Part shown: positions 1 through 9,124 of the stretch, in pieces | Numbering within the stretch: position 1 is the first letter of the stretch | Layout: every line of letters begins with the position of its first letter | Source of the DNA: Hyphomicrobiales bacterium | GTDB lineage: Bacteria; Pseudomonadota; Alphaproteobacteria; Rhizobiales; NORP267 | DNA length: 33,366 nt | Assembly (NCBI GenBank): GCA_030688605.1 | Contig: JAUYJB010000020.1 | Location: 1-33,366, forward strand | Direction of reading: 5' to 3' | Program-made: the position numbers and the translations under genes | Notes under the pieces: model-generated | Databases searched by the model: none | What the model saw: only the letters and a program-made list of their open reading frames with translations | Told to the model about the DNA's origin: nothing

Positions 1-19
1 AGTGACGACGGTACGGACT

Positions 20-1375
20 ATGACACGGAAGTATTTCGGTACGGACGGTATTCGCGGCCTGGCGAACAGCGCGCCGATGACGCCGGACATCGCCATGAAG
101 GTGGGCATGGCCGCGGGCATCGTGTTCCGCCGCGGCGATCACCGCCACCGCGTCGTCATCGCCAAGGACACGCGGCTGTCCGGCTATATGATCGAGTCGG
201 CGCTGGTTGCCGGCTTCACTTCGGTTGGCGTCGACGTGTTTCAGCTCGGCCCCATGCCGACCCCGGCGGTGGCCATGCTGACGCGCTCGCTCAGAGCCGA
301 TCTCGGCGTGATGATCTCCGCCTCGCACAATCCCTATCAGGACAACGGCATCAAGCTGTTCGGCCCCGACGGCTACAAACTGTCGGACAGCGTCGAGGAC
401 GAAATCGAGCAGCTTCTGCAAAAGGATCTCACCCGCAACCGGGCAAAGTCCGCCGCGCTCGGCCGGGCCAAGCGGGTCGACGGCGTACAGGACCGCTATG
501 TCGAGTTCGCCAAATACACCTTTCCGCGCCATCTGCATCTCGACAAGCTGCGCGTCGCGGTCGATTGCGCGAACGGCGCCGCATACTCGGTCGCGCCGGC
601 GGTGCTGTGGGAGCTCGGCGCCGATGTCGTCGCCATCGGCGACCAACCGACCGGCTTCAACATCAACCAGGAATGCGGCTCGACCGACACCGCGGCGCTG
701 TGCCGCAAGGTGCATGAGGTGCGCGCCGACATCGGCATCGCTCTCGACGGCGACGCGGACCGCGTCATCATCGTCGACGAATGCGGCCGCCCAGTCGACG
801 GCGACCAGCTGATGGCGGTCATCGCCCAATCCTGGGCGGCGACGGACCGGCTGCGGGCGGGCGGCGTCGTCGCCACGGTGATGTCCAATCTGGGGCTCGA
901 GCGCTATCTCCAGGGGCTCGGCCTGACGCTGCAGCGCACTCCGGTCGGCGACCGCTACGTGTTGGAGCATATGCGCGCCCACGGCTACAATGTCGGCGGC
1001 GAGCAGTCCGGCCACATCATCCTGTCGGATTTCAATACCACCGGCGACGGCCTCGTCGCGGCGCTGCAGATTCTCGCCGTCGTCGCCGAGGAGGGCAAGC
1101 CGGTCTCCGAGGTCTGCCACCGCTTCGATCCGTTGCCGCAAATCCTGCGCAATGTGCGCCTGAACGGCGGCAAGCCGCTGGAGCGCGCGGCAGTGAAGAA
1201 GGCCATCGAAGCCGGTACGGACAAGCTCGGCGACCGGGGCAGGCTGGTGATCCGCCCCTCCGGCACCGAACCGGTCATCCGCATCATGGGCGAGGGCGAC
1301 GATCTGCACGTCGTCGAGGACGTGGTCGGCGCGATCGTCGCCGCTATCGAAGCGGAGGCTGCGGCGGTCGCCTGA
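20..1375 (+). CDS. glmM: Phosphoglucosamine mutase
   Basis: Converts glucosamine-6-phosphate to glucosamine-1-phosphate in the cytoplasm, on the route to UDP-GlcNAc for peptidoglycan and lipopolysaccharide. The N-terminus reads [13 protein letters not shown], the family signature. The phosphoserine loop is visible as [18 protein letters not shown] near residue 100, the metal-binding loop as [10 protein letters not shown] near residue 240, and the sugar-phosphate loop as [15 protein letters not shown] near the C-terminus. The length (about 451 residues) is normal. The reading frame is open from a GTG at base 2, but the ATG at 20 matches the family start. The 3' end overlaps the convergent transporter gene by 32 bases. 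The gene is probably the distal member of an operon that begins outside the window (folP and ftsH often precede it in this group, which is an inference). Confidence 0.97.
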   Translation: MTRKYFGTDGIRGLANSAPMTPDIAMKVGMAAGIVFRRGDHRHRVVIAKDTRLSGYMIESALVAGFTSVGVDVFQLGPMPTPAVAMLTRSLRADLGVMISASHNPYQDNGIKLFGPDGYKLSDSVEDEIEQLLQKDLTRNRAKSAALGRAKRVDGVQDRYVEFAKYTFPRHLHLDKLRVAVDCANGAAYSVAPAVLWELGADVVAIGDQPTGFNINQECGSTDTAALCRKVHEVRADIGIALDGDADRVIIVDECGRPVDGDQLMAVIAQSWAATDRLRAGGVVATVMSNLGLERYLQGLGLTLQRTPVGDRYVLEHMRAHGYNVGGEQSGHIILSDFNTTGDGLVAALQILAVVAEEGKPVSEVCHRFDPLPQILRNVRLNGGKPLERAAVKKAIEAGTDKLGDRGRLVIRPSGTEPVIRIMGEGDDLHVVEDVVGAIVAAIEAEAAAVA

Positions 1376-2288
1376 GTGCCCGTCTGCGTTCGCTGAGCGC
1401 GATGCCGGCGAGGATCAGGGCCAATCCCGCGAGCGCCCGCCATTCCAACTGCTCGCCCAGGAAGACCGTCCCGATCAGCACCGCGACGGCGGGAATGAGA
1501 TAGTTCGACGTCGACACGAAGCCGGCGCCGGCGCGGTCGAGCAGGCGGAACAGGGCGAGCGCGCCGAGCGCCGTCGGAAAAACGCCGAGGCCGACGGTCG
1601 CGGCAAGCGCGCCGGGCGTTGCCGCTGCAAGTCCGTTCGGGCTCAAGGTCAGCGCCATGCCGAGGCTGAAGGCGGCCGAAACCATCAGCACGCTCGCCGC
1701 CCGGATGGTCACGCTCATCGGCCGCATCAGCCGCGCCGTGACCGCCTGCAGCGCATAGGAGACGGTCGCCGCCAGCACCGCCATCTCGGCGAGAAGGGCG
1801 ATGCCGCCGGTGGCGAAGTGCATGAGCCGGTCCGGTCCGATCAGGGCCACGACACCGACCATGCCGAGGGTGAAACCGGCCACCTTGAACCGGTTCATCG
1901 GCTCGTCGGGCAGCATTACATGGCCGAACGAAACGACGAAGATGGGCACCGCGGAAATCAGAATTCCGGCGAGCCCTGAATCGATATATTGCGTGCCCCA
2001 GCTGATCAGCAGGAACGGGGCGAAGCTCCCAGTCAGCGCCAGCCAGCCGAACCACGTCCAGCTTCGCCAGTCGCCCGGTACGCGCAGGCCGCGCGTCAGC
2101 GCCACCGCCGATAATAGAACCGCGGCGATGCCGAGCCGCAGCGCCACCACCCACAACGGTGCGATCGAGGCAACGGCGATCTTGGTGAGCGCGAAGGACG
2201 ACCCCCAGAACAGCACCAGCCCGGCAAGCAGCAGCCAGTCGGTAAGGGAGCGCCGCAGCACGAGCGGGCGTTTATCCATAGTCACCAC
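1344..2288 (-). CDS. DMT-superfamily (EamA) transporter
   Basis: Inner-membrane exporter or permease of the drug/metabolite transporter superfamily; the substrate cannot be told from sequence. The roughly 314-residue protein shows about ten hydrophobic segments in two repeated EamA halves. The first starts at [18 protein letters not shown], and the second begins near residue 145 and ends in [19 protein letters not shown], a typical last-repeat motif. A GTG at 2288 has AAGGA seven bases upstream; an ATG two codons later (2279) is the alternative start. It is convergent with glmM and overlaps it, and divergent from the outer-membrane barrel gene. Confidence 0.85.
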   Translation of the reverse strand: MVTMDKRPLVLRRSLTDWLLLAGLVLFWGSSFALTKIAVASIAPLWVVALRLGIAAVLLSAVALTRGLRVPGDWRSWTWFGWLALTGSFAPFLLISWGTQYIDSGLAGILISAVPIFVVSFGHVMLPDEPMNRFKVAGFTLGMVGVVALIGPDRLMHFATGGIALLAEMAVLAATVSYALQAVTARLMRPMSVTIRAASVLMVSAAFSLGMALTLSPNGLAAATPGALAATVGLGVFPTALGALALFRLLDRAGAGFVSTSNYLIPAVAVLIGTVFLGEQLEWRALAGLALILAGIALSERRRALRRPPQPPLR

Positions 2289-2347
2289 CGGGTCCTTGTA
2301 GCGGGAATTAGCTCAACCGGAACGGCCAAGGCTCGAATAAATCGTGG

Positions 2348-2362
2348 TTAAGCTTCCTTTAA
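2348..2362 (+). promoter_or_regulatory. CtrA-like box TTAA-N7-TTAA
   Basis: TTAA, seven bases, then TTAAA lies about 90 bases before the ATG of the barrel gene. The alphaproteobacterial CtrA consensus is TTAA-N7-TTAAC, so eight of nine positions agree. The site is in an AT-rich pocket of an otherwise GC-rich sequence, in a divergent spacer where regulation is expected. This is a single match to a short motif and could be chance. Confidence 0.35.
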
Positions 2363-2451
2363 ACGATTGCTTCCATATTGAACCGAGGAAACGTTGCGTC
2401 GCGGCGCGCGTGCCCGGCGCGTCGTCAGCCTTAAATGGAAGTACAAGAGTC

Positions 2452-3180
2452 ATGTCCAGTCTCAGCAGAGTTGTTTTTCTCGGTGCCTGCCTGATCGTCG
2501 CTGCGTTCCAGGTGGCCGCGGCCGCCGATGGCCCACAGATCGTCGAGGTCGACGAAGCCGGTCCGCCGTCCTACGCCGAGGGCGGATGGTATCTTCGCGG
2601 CGACATCGGCTATGTGGTGGCCGAGGACCCGGTGGTCACCTATGGCAGCGGCGCCGTAACGTTTCTGAACGAAGATCTCGGCACGACGTGGATGATCGGC
2701 GGCGGCATCGGCTATCGCTTCAATTCCTGGTTCAGGACCGACCTGACCTTCGATTACCGCACCTTCGACTTCACCGGAAACACCCCGTGCCTGCCCGCCT
2801 GTGGGCTGTCGGTCGAGACCTATGATCTCGAAACGTGGACCATCATGGCGAACGTCTATGCCGACCTCGGCACCTGGCATGGCGTGACCCCCTATGTCGG
2901 CGCCGGCATCGGCGCGGCCTATCATTGGCTTCACAATATCGTCGGCGTCAATCCGGGCCCCGTCATCACCGTCGTTCCGGACGGCGGCGGCTGGGCCTTC
3001 GCAGCGGCGCTGATGGCCGGAGCGAGCGTCGCCGTCACCGAGCGGACCCTGATCGACGCGGGCTATCGCTATATCTGGCTCGGCGACGTGGAATCCGGCG
3101 CCGACGGCAGCGGCGGCACGGTGCTGTTCGAGGACATGGCCGAGCACGAGTTCCGCCTCGGCCTGCGCGTCGAGATCTGA
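2452..3180 (+). CDS. Outer-membrane beta-barrel protein, porin/OmpA-like barrel family
   Basis: Probable small outer-membrane barrel of unknown specific role. Starting at the ATG at 2452 gives a 242-residue protein with a clear signal peptide: a short polar start, a hydrophobic core VVFLGACLIVAAF, and a cleavage region VAAAADG. The mature part alternates aromatic and polar residues in strand-like segments (GGWYLRGDIGY, TWMIGGGIGYRF, RTDLTFDYRTF, TPYVGAGIGAAY, DAGYRYIWLGD, EHEFRLGLRVEI), as in the PF13505-type barrels common in Rhizobiales. An upstream in-frame ATG at 2344 was rejected because it puts 36 charged residues in front of the signal peptide and would overlap the probable promoter. 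A strong terminator follows. Confidence 0.85.
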   Translation: MSSLSRVVFLGACLIVAAFQVAAAADGPQIVEVDEAGPPSYAEGGWYLRGDIGYVVAEDPVVTYGSGAVTFLNEDLGTTWMIGGGIGYRFNSWFRTDLTFDYRTFDFTGNTPCLPACGLSVETYDLETWTIMANVYADLGTWHGVTPYVGAGIGAAYHWLHNIVGVNPGPVITVVPDGGGWAFAAALMAGASVAVTERTLIDAGYRYIWLGDVESGADGSGGTVLFEDMAEHEFRLGLRVEI

Positions 3181-3213
3181 GTCTCACTGAGTACCCTCCC
3201 TGTCACGCGTAGG

Positions 3214-3248
3214 CGCGGCGGCCCGGTCGGCCGCCGCGTTTCTTTTTT
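3214..3248 (+). terminator. Rho-independent terminator after the barrel gene
   Basis: A perfect 10-bp GC stem (CGCGGCGGCC pairing with GGCCGCCGCG) with a 5-base loop is followed by TTTCTTTTTT. It lies 33 bases after the stop codon and separates the housekeeping genes from the catabolic region. Confidence 0.9.
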
Positions 3249-3303
3249 GCGGCCGCGTGCCCCGGCTCTGGCGCCTTTACAATCGGCATAGGAAGGCTGC
3301 ATC

Positions 3304-5163
3304 TTGGCGCGTTCGGATTTCGTTAGCGAGCTAAGCAGGGAGGAATGCGGGCCGGTGTTGGACAGCAAGAACAAGGGTTCGCGGCAGAATACCAGGATCG
3401 ACGAGCCGGCGGGCCCGCTCGATGCCAGGATCGGTTGGGGCAGCGACGTGGCGGCAAGGATGCTGCGCCTGCTCGACATCCCCTATATCGCGCTCAATCC
3501 CGGCGCCAGCTATCGCGGGCTTCACGACAGCCTGGTCAACCATCTCGGCAACCGGACGCCGGAAATGCTGATGTGCCTGCACGAGGAGCACGCGGTCGCC
3601 ATCGCCCAGGGCTATGCCAAGGCAAGCGGCTCGCCGATGGCCGTCGCGCTGCACTCCAATGTCGGGCTGATGCACGGCTCCATGGCGATCTTCAACGCCT
3701 GGTGCGACCGCCAGCCGATGCTGATCCTCGGCGCCACCGGGCCGGTCGACGCGACCCTGCGCCGGCCGTGGATCGACTGGATCCACACCGCCCAGGACCA
3801 GGGCGGGCTGATCCGCAATTTCGTCAAATGGGACGACCAGCCGGGCTCCGTCGCGGCGATCCCGGAATCGATCCTGCGCGCCTGGCAGCAGACGGCGTCC
3901 GCGCCGCACGGGCCGGTCTATGTCTGCCTCGACGCGGCGATCCAGGAAAGGGAGGTCACGGAACAAGTCGCTTTCCCCGATCCGGCCCGCTACCGGCCGC
4001 TGCCGCCCCCGCGCGCCGACGCCAATAAGGTTGCCGAAGCTGCCCGGCTACTTGCCGCCGCCGAGCGCCCGGTCATCCTCTACGGCCGCTGCCGGCGCAC
4101 GGCGGAGGATTGGGACCGGCGCGTGGCGCTCGCCGAAAGGTTCGGGGCCCACATGCTCTCCGACCTCAAGGCGGGCTCCATGGTGCCGACCGACCATCCG
4201 CTGCACGCGGCAAGCCCGATCAACAAGCTCTCCGCGCCCGCGAGGGCGGTGCTGCGCGACGCCGACCTGATCCTTTCCATCGGCTGGATCGACCTCGGCG
4301 GCGTGCTGCACCAGGCCTTCGACAAGGGCGAGGTGCCGGTCCCCGTCATCCATGCCGGCCAGGACGTCCACCTGCACAAGGGTTGGGGCAAGGAGCACAT
4401 GGCCCTGCCGCCGGTCGACGTGCACCTGCTCGGCGATCCGGACGCCTGCGTCGCCGATCTGCTGGTCGCGCTGCCGGACGGAAACAAGGAGGCTCCGGGC
4501 GTGGCGAAGCCGGCGGCGCCCGAAGAAGAGGAGGCGGGCGACGCCGTCAATCTCAAGCAGGTCGCCCGCGCCCTTGCCGAGGCCGTCGGCGACACGCCGG
4601 TCACCTTCTCGGCGCTCGCCCGCGGCTGGCCCGTCGACATCTGGCCGCACCGCGACCCGCTCGCCTATCTCGGCAAGGACGGCGGCGGCGGCGTCGGCTC
4701 CGGGCCGGGCATCACCATCGGCGCCGCGCTGGCGCTGAGGGACACCGACCGGCTTGTCGTCGGAGTCCTCGGCGACGGCGACTGCATGATGAGCATCAAC
4801 GCGCTGTGGACCGCCGGCCGCTACGGCATTCCGGCGTTGTTCCTGGTCGCCAACAACCGCTCCTACTACAATGACGAGCTGCACCAGGAGAGTGTCGCCA
4901 GGCAGCGCGGCCGCAACCCGGACAATCGCTGGATCGGCCAAAGCATCGACCATCCGGCTCCGGACATCGCCAAAATGGCCGAGGCCCAGGGCGTGCAAGG
5001 CATCGGCCCGATCACCGATGCCGGGGACCTTGCAGCCGCGCTCGAGCGCGCCGTTGCATGCGTCAAGGCCGGCAGGCCTTGCCTCATCGACGTGCATATC
5101 GACCCGAGGCACGGGCGCAAGCTCACCGAGTCGATGGCCGAGCGGTCGATGGCCAAAGGTTGA
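3304..5163 (+). CDS. Thiamine-diphosphate-dependent decarboxylase-like enzyme (first copy)
   Basis: Member of the acetolactate synthase / benzoylformate decarboxylase superfamily, with pyrimidine-binding, central and ThDP-binding domains in order. The ThDP-activating glutamate lies in LHEEHAVAIAQGYAKASG near residue 94. The metal/diphosphate motif runs from GDGDCMMS (about 490) to VANN (about 517). A charged Glu/Ala-rich linker near residues 395-415 makes the protein longer (619 residues) than most relatives. Substrate unknown; it could decarboxylate a 2-oxo acid or join it to an aldehyde. The start is uncertain: TTG at 3304 follows AGGAAGG, while GTG at 3355 follows AGGGAGG. A TACAAT at 3278 is a possible -10. 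It is first in a tight operon with a UbiD enzyme and an aldolase-type protein. Confidence 0.88.
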   Translation: MARSDFVSELSREECGPVLDSKNKGSRQNTRIDEPAGPLDARIGWGSDVAARMLRLLDIPYIALNPGASYRGLHDSLVNHLGNRTPEMLMCLHEEHAVAIAQGYAKASGSPMAVALHSNVGLMHGSMAIFNAWCDRQPMLILGATGPVDATLRRPWIDWIHTAQDQGGLIRNFVKWDDQPGSVAAIPESILRAWQQTASAPHGPVYVCLDAAIQEREVTEQVAFPDPARYRPLPPPRADANKVAEAARLLAAAERPVILYGRCRRTAEDWDRRVALAERFGAHMLSDLKAGSMVPTDHPLHAASPINKLSAPARAVLRDADLILSIGWIDLGGVLHQAFDKGEVPVPVIHAGQDVHLHKGWGKEHMALPPVDVHLLGDPDACVADLLVALPDGNKEAPGVAKPAAPEEEEAGDAVNLKQVARALAEAVGDTPVTFSALARGWPVDIWPHRDPLAYLGKDGGGGVGSGPGITIGAALALRDTDRLVVGVLGDGDCMMSINALWTAGRYGIPALFLVANNRSYYNDELHQESVARQRGRNPDNRWIGQSIDHPAPDIAKMAEAQGVQGIGPITDAGDLAAALERAVACVKAGRPCLIDVHIDPRHGRKLTESMAERSMAKG

Positions 5164-5177
5164 GAGGGAAGAAGACG

Positions 5178-6650
5178 ATGAAGAAAGGCGACGGCGAGAC
5201 CGGCCTGCCGCGGGTCGGCTATACGAGCCTCAGACAGTGGATCGAGGAGGCCGACAAGCTCGGCGAGCTCAGGCGCGTCAGCGGCGCCAGCTGGGAGGAG
5301 GAGATCGGCCTTGCAACCGAGATCCTGCAGCACGACGCCAATGCGCCGGCGGCCCTGTTCGACGACATTCCCGGCTACCCCAAGGGCTTTCGAGTGCTGA
5401 CCAATTTCTTCGGCGGCACGCGGCAGAACATGACGCTCGGCTATCCGACGAGCCTCAACCGGGTCGAGCTTTCCGACGCCTTTCTTGGCGGCTTCCGCGC
5501 CGCCAAGGAGCGGCGCATTCCCCACGAGGTAGTCGACGACGGGCCGGTCATGGAGAACGTGCTTACCGGCGATGATGTCGACGTTCTCAAATTCCCCACC
5601 CCCCTGTGGCACGAGGGCGACGGCGGGCGCTATATCGGCACCGGCAGCTTCAACGTCACCCGCGACCCCGAGGAGGGCTGGATCAATGCCGGCACCTACC
5701 GGGTGATGGTGCATGACGCCAAGACCGTCGGCTTCTACATCTCGCCCGGCAAGCACGGCCGCATCCACCGGCAGAAATACAAGGAGCGCGGCGAGCCGAT
5801 GCCGGTCTGCGTCGTCGTCGGCGCCGACCCCATGACCTTCCTGATGTCGTCGACCGAGATCGACTATGGGGTGTGCGAATATGACGTGGTCGGCGGCCTG
5901 CGGGGCAGCCCTATGAAGGTGGTCAAGGGGCTTAAGACAGGCCTGCCGTTCCCGGCCGAGGCCGAGATCGTGCTCGAAGGCTTCTGCTACCCGGATCACA
6001 GCCGGATGGAAGGCCCGTTCGGCGAGTGGACCGGCTTTTTCGGCTCGCCGGTGCATGAAGGCCCCGTCATCGACGTCAAGGCGATCTATCACCGCAACGA
6101 CCCGATCATCCTCGGCTGCCCGCCGCAGCGCCCGCCCGAGGAGCAGGCGCGCTACCGGGCCGTGGTGCGTTCGGCGCTCTTGAAGGAGCAGATCCAGGCC
6201 GCCGGCGTCCCCGACGTGCAGGCGGTGTGGTGCCACGAGGTTGGCGGCTCGCGCATGCTGACCGGCGTCTCCATCCGCCAGCGCTATGGCGGCCATTCCC
6301 GCCAGGCCGGCCAGATCGCCGCCCAGTGCCGCGTCGGCGGCTATGCCGGCAAATATGTGATCGTGGTCGACGAGGACATCGACGTCTCGAATCTGGAGGA
6401 CCTGATGTGGGCGATGACCTTCCGCTCCGATCCCGCGACCTCCATCGACATCATCAAGAACGCCTGGAGCACGCCGCTCGACCCCTCGATTCCGCCCTTC
6501 GAGAAGGCGCGCGGCAACACCACCAATTCGCGCGCCGTCATCGACGCCTGCCGCCCGTTCCACTGGCGCGACCAGTATCCCAGGGTCAACGCGCCCTCGC
6601 CGGAGGCGATGAAGCGCGCCAAGGAGAAGTTCGGCTATTTGTTGGGTTAG
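5178..6650 (+). CDS. UbiD-family decarboxylase (first copy)
   Basis: Predicted prenylated-FMN-dependent reversible (de)carboxylase acting on an unsaturated or aromatic acid. The 490-residue protein carries the family blocks: GRYIGTG near residue 152, GTYRVM near 173 (with the conserved Arg), ISPGKHGRIHR near 190, AEIVLEG near 263 and EGPFGEWTG near 279 (conserved acidic residues), and YHRNDPIILGCPPQRPP near 305. The ATG at 5178 was chosen because AGAGGGA precedes it; the frame is open further upstream into the previous gene. Only 14 bases separate it from the ThDP enzyme. It is very similar in protein and DNA to the UbiD gene at 11753, including a 55-base identical stretch. The cofactor enzyme UbiX must be encoded elsewhere. 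Confidence 0.93.
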   Translation: MKKGDGETGLPRVGYTSLRQWIEEADKLGELRRVSGASWEEEIGLATEILQHDANAPAALFDDIPGYPKGFRVLTNFFGGTRQNMTLGYPTSLNRVELSDAFLGGFRAAKERRIPHEVVDDGPVMENVLTGDDVDVLKFPTPLWHEGDGGRYIGTGSFNVTRDPEEGWINAGTYRVMVHDAKTVGFYISPGKHGRIHRQKYKERGEPMPVCVVVGADPMTFLMSSTEIDYGVCEYDVVGGLRGSPMKVVKGLKTGLPFPAEAEIVLEGFCYPDHSRMEGPFGEWTGFFGSPVHEGPVIDVKAIYHRNDPIILGCPPQRPPEEQARYRAVVRSALLKEQIQAAGVPDVQAVWCHEVGGSRMLTGVSIRQRYGGHSRQAGQIAAQCRVGGYAGKYVIVVDEDIDVSNLEDLMWAMTFRSDPATSIDIIKNAWSTPLDPSIPPFEKARGNTTNSRAVIDACRPFHWRDQYPRVNAPSPEAMKRAKEKFGYLLG

Positions 6651-6661
6651 GGAGCGACACG

Positions 6662-7402
6662 ATGAACGAAGCCATCGACGCGATCGCGCGGCTGAGGAGC
6701 GACATCGCGGCCGCGACAAGGCTGCTGCATTCAGAAGGCGTGCTCGACTATTCCGGCCATATCGGCGTCCGTCTGCCGGACAATTCCGGCATCCTCATCC
6801 AGGGGTTCAAGGACAGCCGCGCCGAGCTGAGGCCGGACGAGATCCTGAGCGTCGACTGGGACGGCAAGGTCATCGCCGGCCGCGAGCGCTCGCGCCCGCC
6901 GAGCGAGACGGTGATCCACACCGCCATCCTGCGGGCGCGCCCCGATATCGGCGCGGTGCTGCACTGCCATCCGCCCTGCGCGACCTTGTTCACGCTGGTG
7001 GCCGGCGCGCCTTTCCTGCCGGTCAAGAACCACGCGGTGCGCTGGCGCAGCGGCGTTCCCGAGCACCCCGACCCGGGGCATATTTCCAGCAAAGAGCAGG
7101 GCGCGGCGCTCGCCGCCACCTTGGGGCGGCACAATGCCTGCCTGTTGCGCGCCCACGGCGCGGTGCTGGTGGCGGAGAATGCCCGCGCGCTCCTCATCGA
7201 CGGCATCCATTTCGAGGAGAATGCGCGTGCGCTCCACGACGCCATGGCGATCGGAAAGCTGAGGCCGCTGGCCGAGGCGGAGTGCGACATGATGGAGGAG
7301 AGCTTCGAGCGCGACCACCACGTCTCCAAGCTCTGGGCCTACTATATCGGCCGCGGCATCAAGGACGGGGTGCTGCCGGAGTCCTGGCGGGGGGAGCTGT
7401 AG
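6662..7402 (+). CDS. Class II aldolase/adducin-family protein
   Basis: Zinc-dependent lyase fold of fuculose-phosphate aldolase type, 246 residues. Expected metal and catalytic positions are visible: a glutamate in PPSETVIHT (near 82), the pair VLHCHPP (near 100) and a third histidine in LLRAHGAVLVA (near 163). Some members of this family, such as 3,4-dihydroxyphthalate decarboxylase, are decarboxylases and not aldolases. That role would fit the UbiD and ThDP neighbours, but it is inference. It starts 11 bases after the UbiD stop with GGAGCGA as ribosome site, so the three genes are probably one transcript. It is convergent with the methyltransferase operon. Confidence 0.9.
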   Translation: MNEAIDAIARLRSDIAAATRLLHSEGVLDYSGHIGVRLPDNSGILIQGFKDSRAELRPDEILSVDWDGKVIAGRERSRPPSETVIHTAILRARPDIGAVLHCHPPCATLFTLVAGAPFLPVKNHAVRWRSGVPEHPDPGHISSKEQGAALAATLGRHNACLLRAHGAVLVAENARALLIDGIHFEENARALHDAMAIGKLRPLAEAECDMMEESFERDHHVSKLWAYYIGRGIKDGVLPESWRGEL

Positions 7403-7442
7403 GGTCACACGTCCGATTGCGCCGCCGGTCGCCTCGGCAAGC

Positions 7443-8231
7443 TCAGCGGAGCGGTCGCTGCAGGGTGATCTCGACGGCTTTCGCGCCGAGCGCCGCGGCG
7501 ACCCTGCGCGTATCGGCGCTGGCACTTCCGGAAAAATAATCGAAACCGCGCGTGACCCTCACATCGGCAAAGCCGGCCGCCCGGAACAGCTCCAGGTAGT
7601 CCGTTTCCACCAGGGCGCCGACCACGCATTCGGCCCACAGCTTCGGATTGGCCCTGGCGCGCTCGCTGACCGGCTGCGACACCACGATATCGGCGATCTG
7701 GGCGCGCCCGCCCGGTCGCAAGACCCGGTGGAGTTCCGCGAAAGCCTTCGGCTTGTCGGGCACCAGGTTGAGCACGCCGTTGCTGGTGACCACGTCGACG
7801 CTCGCGTCGGCAAGCGGAATCGCCTCGGCGTTGCCGTCGAGCACCTCCACATTCGCGGCCCCGGCCTCCGCGATGTTGCGGCGCAGCTTGGCGAGCATCG
7901 CCGGGGTCATGTCGAGCGCGAGCACCTTGCCTTGCGGGCCGACGAGCCGGGCGGCGCTCAGCGTGTCGGTGCCGGAGCCGGCGCCGACATCGAGCACCTG
8001 GTCGCCCGGGCGGATCAGGTCGGCGCGAAACGGAAAGCCGACGCCGGCGAAGGACTCCACCGCGGCAGCCGGCAGGCGGTCGAGCCAGTCCTCCGGATAG
8101 CCGACAAAGCGGCACGCCGCGCGGCCGGTCGGGAAATGGAACTGCTTGTCGGGAAGCCTTGCCACTTCCGTGTACATCTGCCGCACCGCGCTCAGGATCT
8201 GCTGGCGCGAAAAACCGGCAATCGCGACCAT
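7443..8231 (-). CDS. SAM-dependent methyltransferase, ArsM-like (distal copy)
   Basis: Class I methyltransferase of 262 residues. Motif I is VLDVGAGSGTDT near residue 81, followed by an acidic strand end ALDMTP near 107 and VVTSNGVLNLVPDK near 147. The arrangement resembles arsenite methyltransferases (ALKRNIAEAG-like helix, GALVETDYLELFRAAGF). The first arsenic-binding cysteine position (FAGVG followed by F) is not cysteine here, so arsenic methylation is doubtful. It is the last gene of the operon, 12 bases after the anti-sigma stop, with GGGAGG before the ATG. It is a diverged paralogue of the methyltransferase at 9125: both share an N-terminal [18 protein letters not shown] block. Substrate unknown. 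Confidence 0.85.
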   Translation of the reverse strand: MVAIAGFSRQQILSAVRQMYTEVARLPDKQFHFPTGRAACRFVGYPEDWLDRLPAAAVESFAGVGFPFRADLIRPGDQVLDVGAGSGTDTLSAARLVGPQGKVLALDMTPAMLAKLRRNIAEAGAANVEVLDGNAEAIPLADASVDVVTSNGVLNLVPDKPKAFAELHRVLRPGGRAQIADIVVSQPVSERARANPKLWAECVVGALVETDYLELFRAAGFADVRVTRGFDYFSGSASADTRRVAAALGAKAVEITLQRPLR

Positions 8232-8243
8232 GGTTTGCCTCCC

Positions 8244-8501
8244 TCAGAACTGGTCGAGCAGCGCCTTCACCCGCCGGCGTAGGGCGGCAGGAGTTTGCCT
8301 TTCGCCGAGCTGGCGAACCTTTGCGCGCAGCGCCTTCTCGAACTCCGCGCGTGTAAAGCAGGCGTGGCATTCCTTAAGGTGACGCTCGATAAAGGAACGC
8401 TTCTCCGGGTCGGTTTCATTGTCCAAATAGGCCAGGAGGTGTGCGATCACCTCCTCGCAGCTAATTCCGCCCTGCGCGTCCTTGCCGTGATGATCACTCA
8501 T
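8244..8501 (-). CDS. Zinc-finger anti-sigma factor (ZAS type)
   Basis: Small soluble protein (85 residues) predicted to bind and hold the sigma factor encoded just upstream. The zinc motif H-x3-C-x2-C is seen as HLKECHAC near residue 40, with an additional cysteine in ISCEEV near residue 15. This is the layout of redox- or metal-sensing ZAS anti-sigma factors such as RsrA and ChrR, but without a long C-terminal domain or membrane segment. The ATG at 8501 overlaps the sigma stop by eight bases and has GAGGA at good spacing; an ATG two codons earlier (8507) is less well placed. The overlap suggests translational coupling with the sigma gene. Confidence 0.85.
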   Translation of the reverse strand: MSDHHGKDAQGGISCEEVIAHLLAYLDNETDPEKRSFIERHLKECHACFTRAEFEKALRAKVRQLGERQTPAALRRRVKALLDQF

Positions 8502-9084
8502 CAACATGTTCCTCGCGTACCAGGCCGGCGGCCTGCGCCTGCGTCCACAACGCGCGTTGCAGCATCGAGCGCGCGCGGCTCAGGCGCGAACGCACCGTTC
8601 CGATTGGAACTTCGAGCATCTCGGCCGCTTCAGCATAGGCGTAGCCATTGATTTCGACCAGGATTACAACGTCGCGATACCCTTCGGGAAGGCCGTCGAG
8701 CGCCTGCTCGATGTCCTCGCGCAGCAGTTTGTTGAGCAGCTCCTGCTCCGGATTGCTCCACCACAGCAGGAAGGGCTGGTGCAATTTCTCGAACAGGGAG
8801 AAGGGCTGTCCATCCTCGCCGGCGCAGTCCGCTTCGGCAATTGCCGGCTGCGCACGGCGCCGCTCGGAGATCTGCGTATTGGTCAGGATCCGGAACAGCC
8901 ATTTCGGAAACGCCCGCCGATCGGCGAGTTGGGCGAAATTCGCCCATGCCTTCGTCACGGTTTCAGACACCAGATCCTCGGCGTCGGCTGGGCTGCGGGT
9001 GAGCCGCAGCGCCGTGCCGTAAAGTCGATCCATCAGCCGCTCGACCTCGGTGCAAAAGAAGGCGCGATCGGGGTCATCTGCCAT
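8494..9084 (-). CDS. ECF (group 4) RNA polymerase sigma factor
   Basis: Extracytoplasmic-function sigma factor of 196 residues. Region 2 runs about residues 8-75, with the -10-recognition/melting segment ADAEDLVSETVTKAWANF and RAFPKWLFRILTN. A spacer follows, then region 4 at about residues 115-170 (ALDGLPEGYRDVVILVEINGYAYAEAAEMLEVPIGTVRSRLSRAR in outline), whose helix-turn-helix contacts the -35 element. It sits between two methyltransferase genes, directly before its presumed anti-sigma factor. Likely autoregulated from the GGAAC-N17-CGTC site at 10681-10706. The ribosome site before 9084 is weak (GCGGAC), while the upstream genes have stronger ones. Confidence 0.93.
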   Translation of the reverse strand: MADDPDRAFFCTEVERLMDRLYGTALRLTRSPADAEDLVSETVTKAWANFAQLADRRAFPKWLFRILTNTQISERRRAQPAIAEADCAGEDGQPFSLFEKLHQPFLLWWSNPEQELLNKLLREDIEQALDGLPEGYRDVVILVEINGYAYAEAAEMLEVPIGTVRSRLSRARSMLQRALWTQAQAAGLVREEHVDE

Positions 9085-9124
9085 GATTGTCCGCGCATAC
9101 GCCGCTTGCGGCTCGGCCGCAAGC

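Noticed and set aside
1344-1375. 32-base overlap of the glmM and transporter genes as a regulatory feature
   Set aside because: Convergent overlaps of this size are common in compact genomes, and nothing else marks this one.
4866-6719. Long open frame on the - strand (over 600 codons) opposite the ThDP and UbiD genes
   Set aside because: It is the antisense of two well-recognised genes in GC-rich DNA; the peptide is Arg/Ala/Gly-rich with no family pattern.
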